Below are positions 8,673 to 17,089 of a stretch of 64,000 nucleotides of DNA, one piece after another. Origin of the DNA: Coprobacter secundus (GTDB lineage Bacteria > Bacteroidota > Bacteroidia > Bacteroidales > Coprobacteraceae); the NCBI GenBank assembly GCA_000803105.1, contig JTDA01000007.1, forward strand, positions 1 through 64,000, given 5' to 3'. Positions within the stretch are counted from its first letter, which is position 1. Each line of letters opens with the position of its first letter. The position numbers and the translations under genes are program-made. The notes below the pieces were generated by a model, which did no database searches, was not told where the DNA came from, and was given only the letters and a program-made list of their open reading frames with translations.

Positions 8673-10463
8673 TTAATATACGAGTACTTTATTGTTATTG
8701 ACGATATAAATTCCCTTCGGCACTGAAACTACTTGTTTACCTGCTGTAACAGTCATACTCTTTACTATTTGTCCGTAGATATTTAATATTTGTACCTCCG
8801 AATTCTCTTGAGCTTCTACAAATATTTGATTTTTCCCTCCATAGACTTTTATATTTTGGTCTTGAGATACAGTGGCAGTAGTCAGCCCTGTGGGTAATTC
8901 CATTCCAGGAATTTCATAAGAAGAAATGGTAGCGACCCAGGAGCCGGCGTCTTTTCTACCATCCAAAGTAAATGATTCATCAACAAAACTGGTAGAAGAT
9001 GTTGCGCTACTACGAGTAAATGCCAGCAATTGCTTTCCATCGAATAAGCATCCCCATGCAGAAGCAGAACCACCTTTAACCAAGTTGTATTCATTATCTA
9101 TTGTCCATGTTTTACTATCGTACGTTAAAAGATAAACATTACCTAAAGCATAGCCGTATGTGTAGACTTTCCCATTCTCATCCTCATATGCGCCATAATA
9201 TCCTCCGATTGTTTTATCACCGATGGCACCGCCTTGCCATGTCCCGTCAGTTGCGCTGCATTTGATTAGGAATCCCGATTGTAAAGTACTCGAACCCGAA
9301 ATCAGAGCCTCTGATTTATCGGCTCCGAATCCACCTACGACATGTCCCATCAAATATAAACTTCCGTTCTGGATATCCATTTTCTTATTCTGGGTAGTAT
9401 GCTTGCCGTTACTGGCTGCAAAAGCTGGAAAATGTTTTACCCATGCGACAGACATATCGGTATTTACAGCACCTGCAATAATATCGTCAAAAGTAGTCGG
9501 TTGTATTGTAGTATCACCCAATTTTATTTCAGAAGTTTCCGTAGTACTGCCTTTTACCATACCTAAAAAATATATCTTTCCATCTGCATATGCTATATCA
9601 TTGATACTCTCTCTGGCAGCAGACCCTGTAGTGGTCACATGTCCCAGATAATTGCCTTCTTTATCCAGTTTCACTAAAAACAAGTCCCCTACAGTCCCTT
9701 GAGGATCACCATTCCATCCTTCGGTATTGTAAGGAGTCAATATGACCTTGTCTCCGCCCTCTTTAGTAAAAGTCATTTCTTTTCGGTAGTTCCCGGCGAT
9801 ATATAAATTCCCCTCATTATCCTCCGTTGCACCATAGAAGTAGAAACCTTGTGGAGTATATTCTTTGTAATAAGTTGCATTCGGTTCTCCGGAATAATCG
9901 ACATGAATCAGTTGAGTCCATTCAACAGCTCCATCAGTACTGATTTTGGCCAGTATTCCCTGGTATACCCAGTGACCCGGATATTCCCAGATGACATCCG
10001 TCGTTTCACCCTTAGCATCGACTAACGATACCAGCTTGCCGTTTCCAGCGGCATCATAATTGGTATGGTAGAATTTCAGTGCAAGAAACGCACCTCCGTC
10101 AACAGTAGGAGTATAAGCACAATCAGAAAGCGAAGCACCGCCCCAGCAGCTGTTTATCGACCAGATAAGATCTCCATTTTTTTCTAATTTCTGGAATACG
10201 ATATTTAAATTTCCTGATGAGCTGCTTCCATTATAAGGAGCTCCGGTTCCCAATATCTCTCCTTCATAAGAGATAGTATTGGATTCTCCTGAAGAACCGA
10301 AATTCGAAAATGCGAATATCTTTCCATCCGCACTTTTGGCAAGAGAGTGGGCATTAGTACCCATTGGAGCAATTAAAGGTTTTGCCCACTGAAAATTAAC
10401 GTCTCCGGCATAAGCGGATACCCCGCATACCATCGAAAAAACAAGCAGTAAAATCTTTTTCAT
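8673..10463 (-). CDS. Secreted protein with T9SS type A-like C-terminal tail
   Basis: The 596-residue product has a clear signal peptide (MKKILLLVFSMVCGVSAYAG). The body, about residues 25-510, is a series of beta-rich segments with recurring aromatic/glycine turns (for example GNLYIAGNYRKEM, GKIYFLGMVKG, GSLYLMGHVVGG), suggesting a propeller-like fold, but no named domain was recognised. The last 60 residues (VQILNIYGQIV ... VPKGIYIVNNNKVLVY) match the type A sorting tail of the type IX secretion system. The protein is therefore probably exported to the surface or medium. The gene stands alone; a TACTTTTG -7 box is at 10509-10516 on the minus strand. Confidence 0.78.
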   Translation of the reverse strand: MKKILLLVFSMVCGVSAYAGDVNFQWAKPLIAPMGTNAHSLAKSADGKIFAFSNFGSSGESNTISYEGEILGTGAPYNGSSSSGNLNIVFQKLEKNGDLIWSINSCWGGASLSDCAYTPTVDGGAFLALKFYHTNYDAAGNGKLVSLVDAKGETTDVIWEYPGHWVYQGILAKISTDGAVEWTQLIHVDYSGEPNATYYKEYTPQGFYFYGATEDNEGNLYIAGNYRKEMTFTKEGGDKVILTPYNTEGWNGDPQGTVGDLFLVKLDKEGNYLGHVTTTGSAARESINDIAYADGKIYFLGMVKGSTTETSEIKLGDTTIQPTTFDDIIAGAVNTDMSVAWVKHFPAFAASNGKHTTQNKKMDIQNGSLYLMGHVVGGFGADKSEALISGSSTLQSGFLIKCSATDGTWQGGAIGDKTIGGYYGAYEDENGKVYTYGYALGNVYLLTYDSKTWTIDNEYNLVKGGSASAWGCLFDGKQLLAFTRSSATSSTSFVDESFTLDGRKDAGSWVATISSYEIPGMELPTGLTTATVSQDQNIKVYGGKNQIFVEAQENSEVQILNIYGQIVKSMTVTAGKQVVSVPKGIYIVNNNKVLVY

Positions 10464-10508
10464 TGTCAGTCAATTTTTTAATATATTTATAATATATTTT
10501 ATCGTGGG

Positions 10509-10516
10509 CAAAAGTA
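10509..10516 (-). promoter_or_regulatory. -7 box for the secreted-protein gene
   Basis: TACTTTTG on the minus strand fits TAnnTTTG and lies 45 bp upstream of the start codon at 10463. The -33 element is unclear. Confidence 0.45.
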
Positions 10517-10605
10517 TATTTTGGATAAAAATTGTAAAATCCCTTGATTTAGGTATTTTGAAAAGAACGAATCGGTATTTGTAGGTATTGTTAAAAAAGT
10601 GATGT

Positions 10606-10642
10606 CATAAAAACAGTCGGACATAATTTTTATGCCCGACTT
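10606..10642 (-). terminator. Hairpin terminator downstream of the C-S lyase gene
   Basis: AGTCGG-A-CATAA pairs with TTATG-C-CCGACT around a 3-nt loop. On the minus strand the stem is followed by GTTTTTATG. It lies 163 bp past the C-S lyase stop codon and is the only terminator-like structure in the 342-bp gap at 10464-10805. The remaining gap holds nothing recognised apart from the -7 box at 10509. Confidence 0.5.
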
Positions 10643-10805
10643 AAAAAATAAAATGAGTATTGAGAGATATGGCATACATCCTGTCGGTGTATGTACAAAT
10701 AAATATTGAGCTACAAGTCAGAACACCTGTTCCGAACAAAAATGAAGACGAACGATTTTTTATTTTAATCTTTTCACGATTCTTTTTCCCAAATTATCAT
10801 GTAAA

Positions 10806-11975
10806 TTACTTTTTATATGCAAAATTTCTGAAGCGTTCCAGCCCTTCTATCAATACTGCACGAGGGCAGGCTATATTCCAGCGCATGAAACCTTCTCCCT
10901 CAGCACCATACATCCTACCGGCATTAAGCCATAGTCTTGCCTCATTGACCAATCGATGCTCGAGTTGCTCTGACGAAATTCTAAATTTACGACAATCCAT
11001 CCATACAAGATAAGTTCCTTCCAATATGGTAATTGGAAACCCCGGTAGATACGTTTTACAAAAGTCCCGCATGTACAGATAGTTCTGGTTCAGATAATCC
11101 AACAGTTGTTCCAGCCATTCCTCACTATCGTTATAGGCAGCTTGAGTAGCGATTACACCAAACGGATTGACATCGCACACCTCATTGTCATTAATCGCGC
11201 GGTCGATTTTAGCTCGGACAACATCATCTGCACAAACAATATTCGCAATTTGCAATCCGGCAATATTAAATGCTTTGCTGGGAGACAAACATGTTATCGA
11301 ATGGATAAGAAATTCATCTGAAATAGATGCGAATGGAGTATAAACATAATCTGGAAGAATTAGTTCGCAATGAATTTCATCTGCAACTACCATAACTCCA
11401 TTACGAATACAGATTTCTCCAATACGTGTCAGTTCCTCACGTGTCCATACTCGCCCGGCAGGATTATGCGGATTACAAAGTAACATCACCTTAACTTTCG
11501 GGTCAGTAGTTTTTCTCTCTAAATCGTCGAAATCGATGAAAAAAGAATTGTTGGCATAAATCAATGGAGAAGAGACTATCTCGCATCCATTATTGCGGAT
11601 AGAGGAGAAAAAACAGTTATAGACTGGTGTCTGTACCAGTACTCTATCTCCGGGTTGAGTCAGAGCCTTGATAATGGCCGACAAAGCAGGAACTACCCCC
11701 GATGTGTAAATAATCCATTCGCGTCCGATGGCCCAACCATGACGACGAACAAACCAATCTGTTACAGCCTTATAATAACTGTCAGGTACTCGGGTATATC
11801 CGAAGATACCATGCTCTACCCGCTGGCGCAAAGCATCGACGATAGCAGGAGCCGTACGGAAGTCCATATCAGCCACCCACATGGGTAGTACATCTTCATT
11901 TTTTGCACTATCCCATTTATAGGAACAAGTTCCACGACGAGGTACTTGCTCATCGAAGTTGTATTTCATATTCAT
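10806..11975 (-). CDS. PatB/MalY-type pyridoxal phosphate C-S lyase
   Basis: This 389-residue fold-type I aminotransferase-like enzyme belongs to the MalY/PatB group, which splits C-S bonds in cystathionine, cysteine and related thioethers. The usual N-terminal signature (LPMWVADMDFRTAPAI) and the PLP lysine in SPSKAFNIAG are present, as are CNPHNPAGRVW and VADEIHCEL. It is cytosolic. The gene starts 5 bp after the DUF3737 gene and is surely co-transcribed with it. Translation may start at 11975 or at the ATG at 11969; the AAGGTGA before them is better spaced for 11969. The pairing of DUF3737 with this enzyme is seen in other gut bacteria (from memory). Confidence 0.9.
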   Translation of the reverse strand: MNMKYNFDEQVPRRGTCSYKWDSAKNEDVLPMWVADMDFRTAPAIVDALRQRVEHGIFGYTRVPDSYYKAVTDWFVRRHGWAIGREWIIYTSGVVPALSAIIKALTQPGDRVLVQTPVYNCFFSSIRNNGCEIVSSPLIYANNSFFIDFDDLERKTTDPKVKVMLLCNPHNPAGRVWTREELTRIGEICIRNGVMVVADEIHCELILPDYVYTPFASISDEFLIHSITCLSPSKAFNIAGLQIANIVCADDVVRAKIDRAINDNEVCDVNPFGVIATQAAYNDSEEWLEQLLDYLNQNYLYMRDFCKTYLPGFPITILEGTYLVWMDCRKFRISSEQLEHRLVNEARLWLNAGRMYGAEGEGFMRWNIACPRAVLIEGLERFRNFAYKK

Positions 11976-11980
11976 TCACC

Positions 11981-12847
11981 TTATTTATTGAAACAAGTTT
12001 GCTCATCTCTGAGACGAATATCACAGTTAGCCGGAGCCTTGATATTCTCATCAATCGTTACCGAACCGATTGCATCGGCAACAATCCGTCCGGACATTGG
12101 GTTCTTGATGTTGGTTATAGCACCGCGAATATCTGCTTGCAATGTACTATATTCAAATGCTCGGTCACAATCAGTACCGAAGGTACAGTTTTCCAACACG
12201 AGGTCGTGTGCATAACAGAGTGGTTGTTCACCCGTTATATGACAATTTATCAGACGCAGATTTTTTGAATGCCAGCCGAGATATTCTCCATTCAGTTCAG
12301 AGTCGTAAATGGTTACATTCTCCACTTCCCAAAAAGCATCTTTCGTTGTAATTTTGGCATGATGTATCTCTACATTCTTCACATATTGGAAGACATACTT
12401 GCTATCGCTCTCCAAACCATCCACATAAATGTTATTGCTGAACATAAAAGGGTAGGTGCCTCCGTGCAATTTGAGATTTTTGATACGTATATCGTTGCAA
12501 CGCCAGAATACTTCATCTGCATCGTTCATTATGACGTTCTCGATATCGATTTCATTCATCTCACGAAACATTTTCGGAGCATCAATCACTGTATCTGTCA
12601 TTTTCAGGTGGTCACTATACCATAATGCCGAACGACCACCTACATCGAAATAACAGCGGTCTATCTTGAAACCATGTACATGCCAAAAAGGATAATTACC
12701 CTCAAAACGGCAATTGGTAGCTATAATGTTGCTGCACTCTTTTATAGCCGATTCGCCGGTGCGAATGGTCACATTGTCTATATGGAGGTCGTGAGATTCA
12801 AACAAAGGTCGTTCGCCTCCGAATTCGGTATCTTTTATTAATTTCAT
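11981..12847 (-). CDS. DUF3737 family protein (right-handed beta-helix-like)
   Basis: From MKLIKDTEFGGERPLF the product is 288 residues and consists almost entirely of short beta-strand repeats with N/D-rich turns (CSNIIATNCRFEGNYPFWH, CHITGEQPLCYAHDLVLENC), as expected of a pectate-lyase-like helix. The family is DUF3737; its function is unknown. There is no signal peptide, so it is probably cytosolic. The upstream ATG at 12943 adds 32 residues with no family match and lies before the expected transcription start (-7 box at 12941-12948), so 12847 is chosen. It is the first gene of a two-gene unit with the C-S lyase, behind an operator shared with the reductase-MATE unit. Confidence 0.88.
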   Translation of the reverse strand: MKLIKDTEFGGERPLFESHDLHIDNVTIRTGESAIKECSNIIATNCRFEGNYPFWHVHGFKIDRCYFDVGGRSALWYSDHLKMTDTVIDAPKMFREMNEIDIENVIMNDADEVFWRCNDIRIKNLKLHGGTYPFMFSNNIYVDGLESDSKYVFQYVKNVEIHHAKITTKDAFWEVENVTIYDSELNGEYLGWHSKNLRLINCHITGEQPLCYAHDLVLENCTFGTDCDRAFEYSTLQADIRGAITNIKNPMSGRIVADAIGSVTIDENIKAPANCDIRLRDEQTCFNK

Positions 12848-12940
12848 TTGTAATAATGTTTTAGTTGTCAGACTATTTGTTTCGAAAAAGACGCTCACTC
12901 CATTACTCTTGGAACCAACAGTCTCTCTATTTTTATATGG

Positions 12941-12948
12941 CAAAATTA
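12941..12948 (-). promoter_or_regulatory. -7 box of the DUF3737 - C-S lyase unit
   Basis: TAATTTTG on the minus strand fits TAnnTTTG. The upstream edge is exactly 21 bp from the 35-bp operator at 12970-13004. There is no good TTTG -33 element, which fits activator dependence. Confidence 0.6.
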
Positions 12949-12969
12949 AGTCAAAACCTCATTTCTCAT

Positions 12970-13004
12970 AGTAGATAAATTACAGATAAAATAACCTCAA
13001 TTAC
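12970..13004 (-). promoter_or_regulatory. Shared operator, copy 2
   Basis: On the plus strand this reads AGTAGATAAATTAC then AGATAAAATAACCTCAATTAC. It matches 16944-16978 at 30 of 35 positions. Read on the minus strand it has GTAATT twice, 21 bp apart, the spacing expected of direct half-sites for an AraC-family activator. It lies 21 bp upstream of the -7 box. Confidence 0.7.
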
Positions 13005-13071
13005 TGATATTGCCCCAAGCAATTATCAATAAAAAAACTCCAGCGTTCCTTTATCAAAACATCCAAACCTG

Positions 13072-14484
13072 TCACTCTTTTTTCATCCAACGTTCCCGCT
13101 TCAGGCGGATGAGAAAAATCGCGCCTCGGAAACAGAGTTCCACACACATAGCTATCCATACGCCTTTCAGCCCCAATGACGGTGCAAGTATAGCAGCCAG
13201 AGACAAACGCACGGCCCAGATACTGAAAAAATTCATCAGACACGGTACGAGTGTATCAGTTGCCCCGACGAAAACACCATAGGCGACAATCGACGCAGCA
13301 AACATCGGTTCTGCAAACGCTTCGATACGCAATGCCATCACACCCAGTTCACGAATTTCATCGACAGGAGTCATCAACCCGATAATTTGTGGTGCAAAAA
13401 GATACATGAATACCCCCATAATACCCATGACAACCATACCCATAAATACGGTCATGTGCGCAAAACTTCGGGTCAACTCACGGCGTTTTGCCCCCAAACT
13501 CTGGCCGACCAATGTAGTGGCAGCATCGGCAATACCATAGCCGGGCATATAGCAAAGACTTTCTGCGGTGATGGCAAACGAATTGGCAGCGATGGCAAAG
13601 ATACCTAATGGCGCTACGATAACTGTTGTCATAATTTGAGCCCCACAAATGACAATGTGCTCTATACCCATCGGTAGACCGATATGTAAAGCCTTTTTCA
13701 AAGTATTCAAGACTGGACGGAAACTACCACGTTCTCCGGTCAGACGCAATTCAGCGGAACGAGTCCAAAGGTATCTCAACAATATGGTAGCGACAACAAC
13801 TTCGGCAGCAGCTGTTCCCAAAGCAGCACCTTTGACTCCCAACCCTGCTCCCGGCATTGTAAAAAAGAAACCCGCTATGTTCCACTCACGCGAAGGAAAT
13901 ATCAAAAAGAAGTTGAATATGACATCGAGCACGCACATTACCACACCTAGCAGGCTCGGTACACGCATATTACCGCTACATCGGAGCATGCCTCCTGCAA
14001 GGAAATTCATCTGTAAAGCAGGGAGAAAAAGGGAAAAGATAAGAAAATAAAGCGACGCGTCGTGACGGATGGAAACATCGCCTCCCAGCCATTCAGGCAA
14101 AGCACTACTGATCGTTGCCCCTATTGACGCTAATAACAAACTGAAACAAAGCGTTGCTGTGACCGATTGACGTAATATGACCCTTGCCCCTCGCATGTCA
14201 CCGGCACCGATACGGTGTGCCACTTGTACAGAAAAACCCGTAGCAGCAGCTACACACAACCCCCAAAAGAGCCATGTGGTCGTCGAAACTAAACCGATAG
14301 CGGCTGATTCCTCGGCACCAAGACTGCCCACCATTGCCGCATCGATATATTGCATGACAATGGAAGAAAGTTGTGCTATAATAGCCGGTACACTCAATTG
14401 CACTGTCAGACGTAACTGTTGGGACAGAGTCATTGGCTTACCGTCTCGAATCATGGCGAGGAGAGCATCACTACGCATTTTCAT
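13072..14484 (-). CDS. MATE family multidrug efflux transporter
   Basis: Inner-membrane antiporter of the MATE family, which exports cationic drugs and other compounds in exchange for Na+ or H+. From the ATG at 14484 the product is 470 residues with about 12 membrane helices and typical segments (QLSVPAIIAQLSSIVMQYID near the start, GLPMGIEHIVICGAQIMTTV in the middle). The start codon overlaps the stop codon of the DUF418 gene as ATGA, which indicates translational coupling. Upstream ATGs inside the previous gene (up to 14565) give an unusual leader and are rejected. It is the last gene of the reductase unit. Confidence 0.9.
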   Translation of the reverse strand: MKMRSDALLAMIRDGKPMTLSQQLRLTVQLSVPAIIAQLSSIVMQYIDAAMVGSLGAEESAAIGLVSTTTWLFWGLCVAAATGFSVQVAHRIGAGDMRGARVILRQSVTATLCFSLLLASIGATISSALPEWLGGDVSIRHDASLYFLIFSLFLPALQMNFLAGGMLRCSGNMRVPSLLGVVMCVLDVIFNFFLIFPSREWNIAGFFFTMPGAGLGVKGAALGTAAAEVVVATILLRYLWTRSAELRLTGERGSFRPVLNTLKKALHIGLPMGIEHIVICGAQIMTTVIVAPLGIFAIAANSFAITAESLCYMPGYGIADAATTLVGQSLGAKRRELTRSFAHMTVFMGMVVMGIMGVFMYLFAPQIIGLMTPVDEIRELGVMALRIEAFAEPMFAASIVAYGVFVGATDTLVPCLMNFFSIWAVRLSLAAILAPSLGLKGVWIAMCVELCFRGAIFLIRLKRERWMKKE

Positions 14485-15731
14485 ACGCTTTTTTTCTTTA
14501 GGAGATTGAATACTCTTCCGTAAGTCAGCATACGCCATATCCATTCCAGTGGGCCAAATTGGCAATAATGTAACCAGACGTTACTGAATAGGGCTTGGAC
14601 TATCCATACTCCTATAGCAATCAAGATTACATAGACAAGTCCTGTTTCGGCACCAAAGCCCCATCCGATACCATAGAAAAGCAACATTCCGAACAATGAT
14701 TGCCCGATATAATTGGTAAGAGCCATACGTCCTGGCATGGCAAAGAAACGGAATATGCCCCATCGGGGATGACGTAAAAAACAGAGGCAGATACTTGCCA
14801 CATACGCAAAACTGAGTGGAAATACACTGGTAAAGTATAGTACGGAATGTGCTCCGAGGCTCTGCGGACAATTATTCATAATACTCCATGCATAGAAAAG
14901 AGACAATGGCAATCCGAAACCGAATCCATAACGGGCAATCTGCCGCAATACGGGTCGGCGGCTCTCCAAATCGGCATAGAGGCGATTACGACCGATATAG
15001 AACCCCAAGAGAAACAGTCCCAATACTTTAAAGTAGCGATTGCCGTCGATAAATTCCTGAATTCGGACCAGTGCTCCCTGAACAAGAAATTTAAAAGTTC
15101 CACTATAATGTTTTGCATCGCGTAACCAATAAGCAAAGTTTTCATCCGTAATGCCATATTTGTCACAATAGGTTTGCTGAAGTTTTACAACAGAAGCTGA
15201 CGGATAAATGCCGGAAAGTTCCACGGTAAAATCTACCGCTATGGGAACAGCTAACAATCCGAAAGCCGATACCAGTAACATCCGGTTAGAGACATTACGG
15301 AAAAGCGGTAACAACATCCCCAACAAAGCATAAAGCATCAGAATATCTCCACTCCAAAGAAACATCAAGTGCAAAAAACCGACCGATAACAATATCACCA
15401 TCCGTCGATAAAAAATACGGAAACCGTTGGTTCCACGCTCCACGGCATTGGCGATGATAATCGAAAATCCTATACCGAACAACAACGAGAAAATGGTGTA
15501 GAATTTCCCGTCGACAAAGGTATATTGCAAATAACGCACAATCCGGTCAACATCTACGGTCGACATGGATTCTGTTGCCTCCGTCGGAAGGAACGAATAG
15601 AGCGAAAACTCCGTAAAATTGGCCAGTGCAATACCCAACAAAGCCACTCCACGCAACACGTCCAAAATAATGTGTCGCTCAGACGGCTTGACCGGCATAG
15701 CCACACGACAAGAAGCAGACTTCGCTTTCAT
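14481..15731 (-). CDS. DUF418 family membrane protein (YeiB-like)
   Basis: The 416-residue product has about ten membrane helices. It shows family marks: the opening RHIILDVLRGVALLGIALANF, the loop FVDGKFYTIFSLLFGIGFSI and a C-terminal DUF418 region with GRMALTNYIGQSLFGMLLFY and GPLEWIWRMLTYG. Such proteins are related to acyltransferase-3-type membrane enzymes; their substrate is unknown. The gene starts 3 bp after the acetyltransferase stop and overlaps the MATE start by 4 bp, so it is in the middle of a tight operon. Confidence 0.88.
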   Translation of the reverse strand: MKAKSASCRVAMPVKPSERHIILDVLRGVALLGIALANFTEFSLYSFLPTEATESMSTVDVDRIVRYLQYTFVDGKFYTIFSLLFGIGFSIIIANAVERGTNGFRIFYRRMVILLSVGFLHLMFLWSGDILMLYALLGMLLPLFRNVSNRMLLVSAFGLLAVPIAVDFTVELSGIYPSASVVKLQQTYCDKYGITDENFAYWLRDAKHYSGTFKFLVQGALVRIQEFIDGNRYFKVLGLFLLGFYIGRNRLYADLESRRPVLRQIARYGFGFGLPLSLFYAWSIMNNCPQSLGAHSVLYFTSVFPLSFAYVASICLCFLRHPRWGIFRFFAMPGRMALTNYIGQSLFGMLLFYGIGWGFGAETGLVYVILIAIGVWIVQALFSNVWLHYCQFGPLEWIWRMLTYGRVFNLLKKKSV

Positions 15732-15734
15732 GAA

Positions 15735-16325
15735 CTACAGCTTTTGGGGAATATGTTTGTTGATGTCAATATGGCGGATACACTTCGCCGGAACACCACC
15801 TACAATAGTATTTCCCGCCACGTCTTTTGTAACGACAGACCCGGCTGCAATGATAGCGTTATCACCGATTGTCACGCCACGCAGGATAGTACTGTTCGAG
15901 CCAACCCAAACATTTTTACCCAGTCTAATCGGTGCTGGATACATCGAAGCACGGTCATCTGGTGCAATGCCATGATTGAGCGTAGCAAAAACCACATTAT
16001 GACCGATAAGACAACCGTCTCCCAGCGTTATCCCCCCATGGTCCTGAAAATGGCAACAAGCATTGATAAAGACATTCCGGCCGATTGTGATATTTTTTCC
16101 AAAATCAGTATAAAATGGAGGGAATATCTTGAACGTACTGTCCACAGGTTTATCGAGCAGTCGCGACATCAGGACACGGAGTTCCTCCTGTGTATGATAA
16201 GCGTTATTTATTTCGAAAGTAATGCGTCGAGCTTCGTCACTCATCTTATCCATGAATTGACAAATCTCCGGGGTATCAAGACTCCCTCCGGAACAAATAT
16301 GCTTCAGAAAATCACCAAGTGTCAT
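15735..16325 (-). CDS. Sugar O-acetyltransferase, hexapeptide-repeat type
   Basis: A 196-residue cytosolic acetyl-CoA-dependent transferase of the maltose/galactoside O-acetyltransferase group. After an N-terminal helical part ([19 protein letters not shown]) comes the left-handed beta-helix with hexapeptide repeats ([37 protein letters not shown]) and the catalytic His in TLNHG. The C-terminus shows [17 protein letters not shown]. It is intact. The acceptor sugar cannot be told. It lies 12 bp after the reductase gene and 3 bp before DUF418 and is part of their operon. Confidence 0.9.
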   Translation of the reverse strand: MTLGDFLKHICSGGSLDTPEICQFMDKMSDEARRITFEINNAYHTQEELRVLMSRLLDKPVDSTFKIFPPFYTDFGKNITIGRNVFINACCHFQDHGGITLGDGCLIGHNVVFATLNHGIAPDDRASMYPAPIRLGKNVWVGSNSTILRGVTIGDNAIIAAGSVVTKDVAGNTIVGGVPAKCIRHIDINKHIPQKL

Positions 16326-16337
16326 TTATTGCCCCCC

Positions 16338-16877
16338 TTATGCACGTTTACCCATCTCAAATGCTTCTTGCAACTTCGGATTGCCTTTAATCTCCCCGAC
16401 ATGCCATACCCCGCCACAAAAGACTGTGCCTTTTATCACCGGGTTCTCCAGGCAGTCGAGAAATCCCATAAAGTTGGCAACAATACGGCCCATAATTTCC
16501 TCGTTCTCTTCAGCCGCCGTGGCGATAAAATAAAACTCCTTATTCTTCATCTCTGTATAAGGACCACAGCAACGGTCAATCAATATCTTCATTTGAGCAC
16601 TCATAGCATAAAAATAGACCGGCGTCCCCATGACAATTACATCTGCAGCAAGCATCTTGCCAATAATCTCTGCAGCATCGTCCTTTTGTGGACAAGGTTT
16701 TTGGTATTGGCTACACACACCACATCCCGTGCAAGGGTAGATGGTCTTATTTCGCAGAAAGATTTTTTCTACTTGATTTTTACCTTCTATAGCTCCGCGC
16801 ATGAATTCGTTGCAAAGCGTGTCCGAATTACCACCTAAACGGGGACTGGACGATAAAATCAGAATATTTTTTGACAT
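16338..16877 (-). CDS. Flavodoxin-family NAD(P)H-dependent reductase
   Basis: A 179-residue flavoprotein of the NADPH-dependent FMN reductase / iron-sulfur flavoprotein type. The phosphate-binding loop SSSPRLGGNSDTL lies at the start and GTPVYFYAMSAQMKILIDR gives the flavin-binding side. Between them lies a cysteine cluster, CTGCGVCSQYQKPCPQ, typical of this subfamily; whether it holds a cluster here is unknown. The protein is cytosolic. It is the first gene of a four-gene unit (reductase, acetyltransferase, DUF418, MATE). A TACATTTG -7 box is at 16915-16922 and the operator at 16944-16978. Confidence 0.9.
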   Translation of the reverse strand: MSKNILILSSSPRLGGNSDTLCNEFMRGAIEGKNQVEKIFLRNKTIYPCTGCGVCSQYQKPCPQKDDAAEIIGKMLAADVIVMGTPVYFYAMSAQMKILIDRCCGPYTEMKNKEFYFIATAAEENEEIMGRIVANFMGFLDCLENPVIKGTVFCGGVWHVGEIKGNPKLQEAFEMGKRA

Positions 16878-16914
16878 GGTTTTATATCTTTGATATATAT
16901 TTCATTTTCGTATA

Positions 16915-16922
16915 CAAATGTA
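16915..16922 (-). promoter_or_regulatory. -7 box of the reductase - MATE unit
   Basis: TACATTTG on the minus strand fits TAnnTTTG and is 38 bp upstream of the start codon. As for the DUF3737 unit, there is no TTTG -33 element; the operator begins 21 bp upstream. Confidence 0.6.
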
Positions 16923-16943
16923 GTGAAGAAGTTTATACTACAC

Positions 16944-16978
16944 AGTAGATAAATTACGGATATTATAACCCTAATTAC
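16944..16978 (-). promoter_or_regulatory. Shared operator, copy 1
   Basis: Plus-strand sequence AGTAGATAAATTAC then GGATATTATAACCCTAATTAC. It has two GTAATT half-sites 21 bp apart on the minus strand and matches the site at 12970-13004, with the same distance to the -7 box. The two sites share nothing else in their flanks. Confidence 0.7.
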
Positions 16979-17068
16979 ATATTTTTGGAAAAATAAATGC
17001 AATGCAAATAAAAAGAGTATTTTTTTTATCCGGGAAATAGTGGTTGAAGGCAGCAATTCAGGCAAAAC

Positions 17069-17089
17069 AAGTTTGGACAATCGGCTCTT
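17069..17089 (+). repeat. Possible remnant of the palindromic repeat (right end only)
   Basis: AGTTTGGACAATCGGCTCTT matches the right terminus of repeat copies C and E (TTTGGACAACAGCTCTT). It abuts the umuC stop codon. The rest of the element is not recognisable upstream, so this is a truncated copy or a chance match. Confidence 0.35.

Noticed and set aside
15525-16838. A long plus-strand open frame of 437 codons across the reductase and acetyltransferase genes
   Set aside because: The opposite strand encodes two clear protein families with tight operon spacing. The plus-strand translation has no recognisable domain and is rich in His, Thr and Arg as expected for antisense of such genes.
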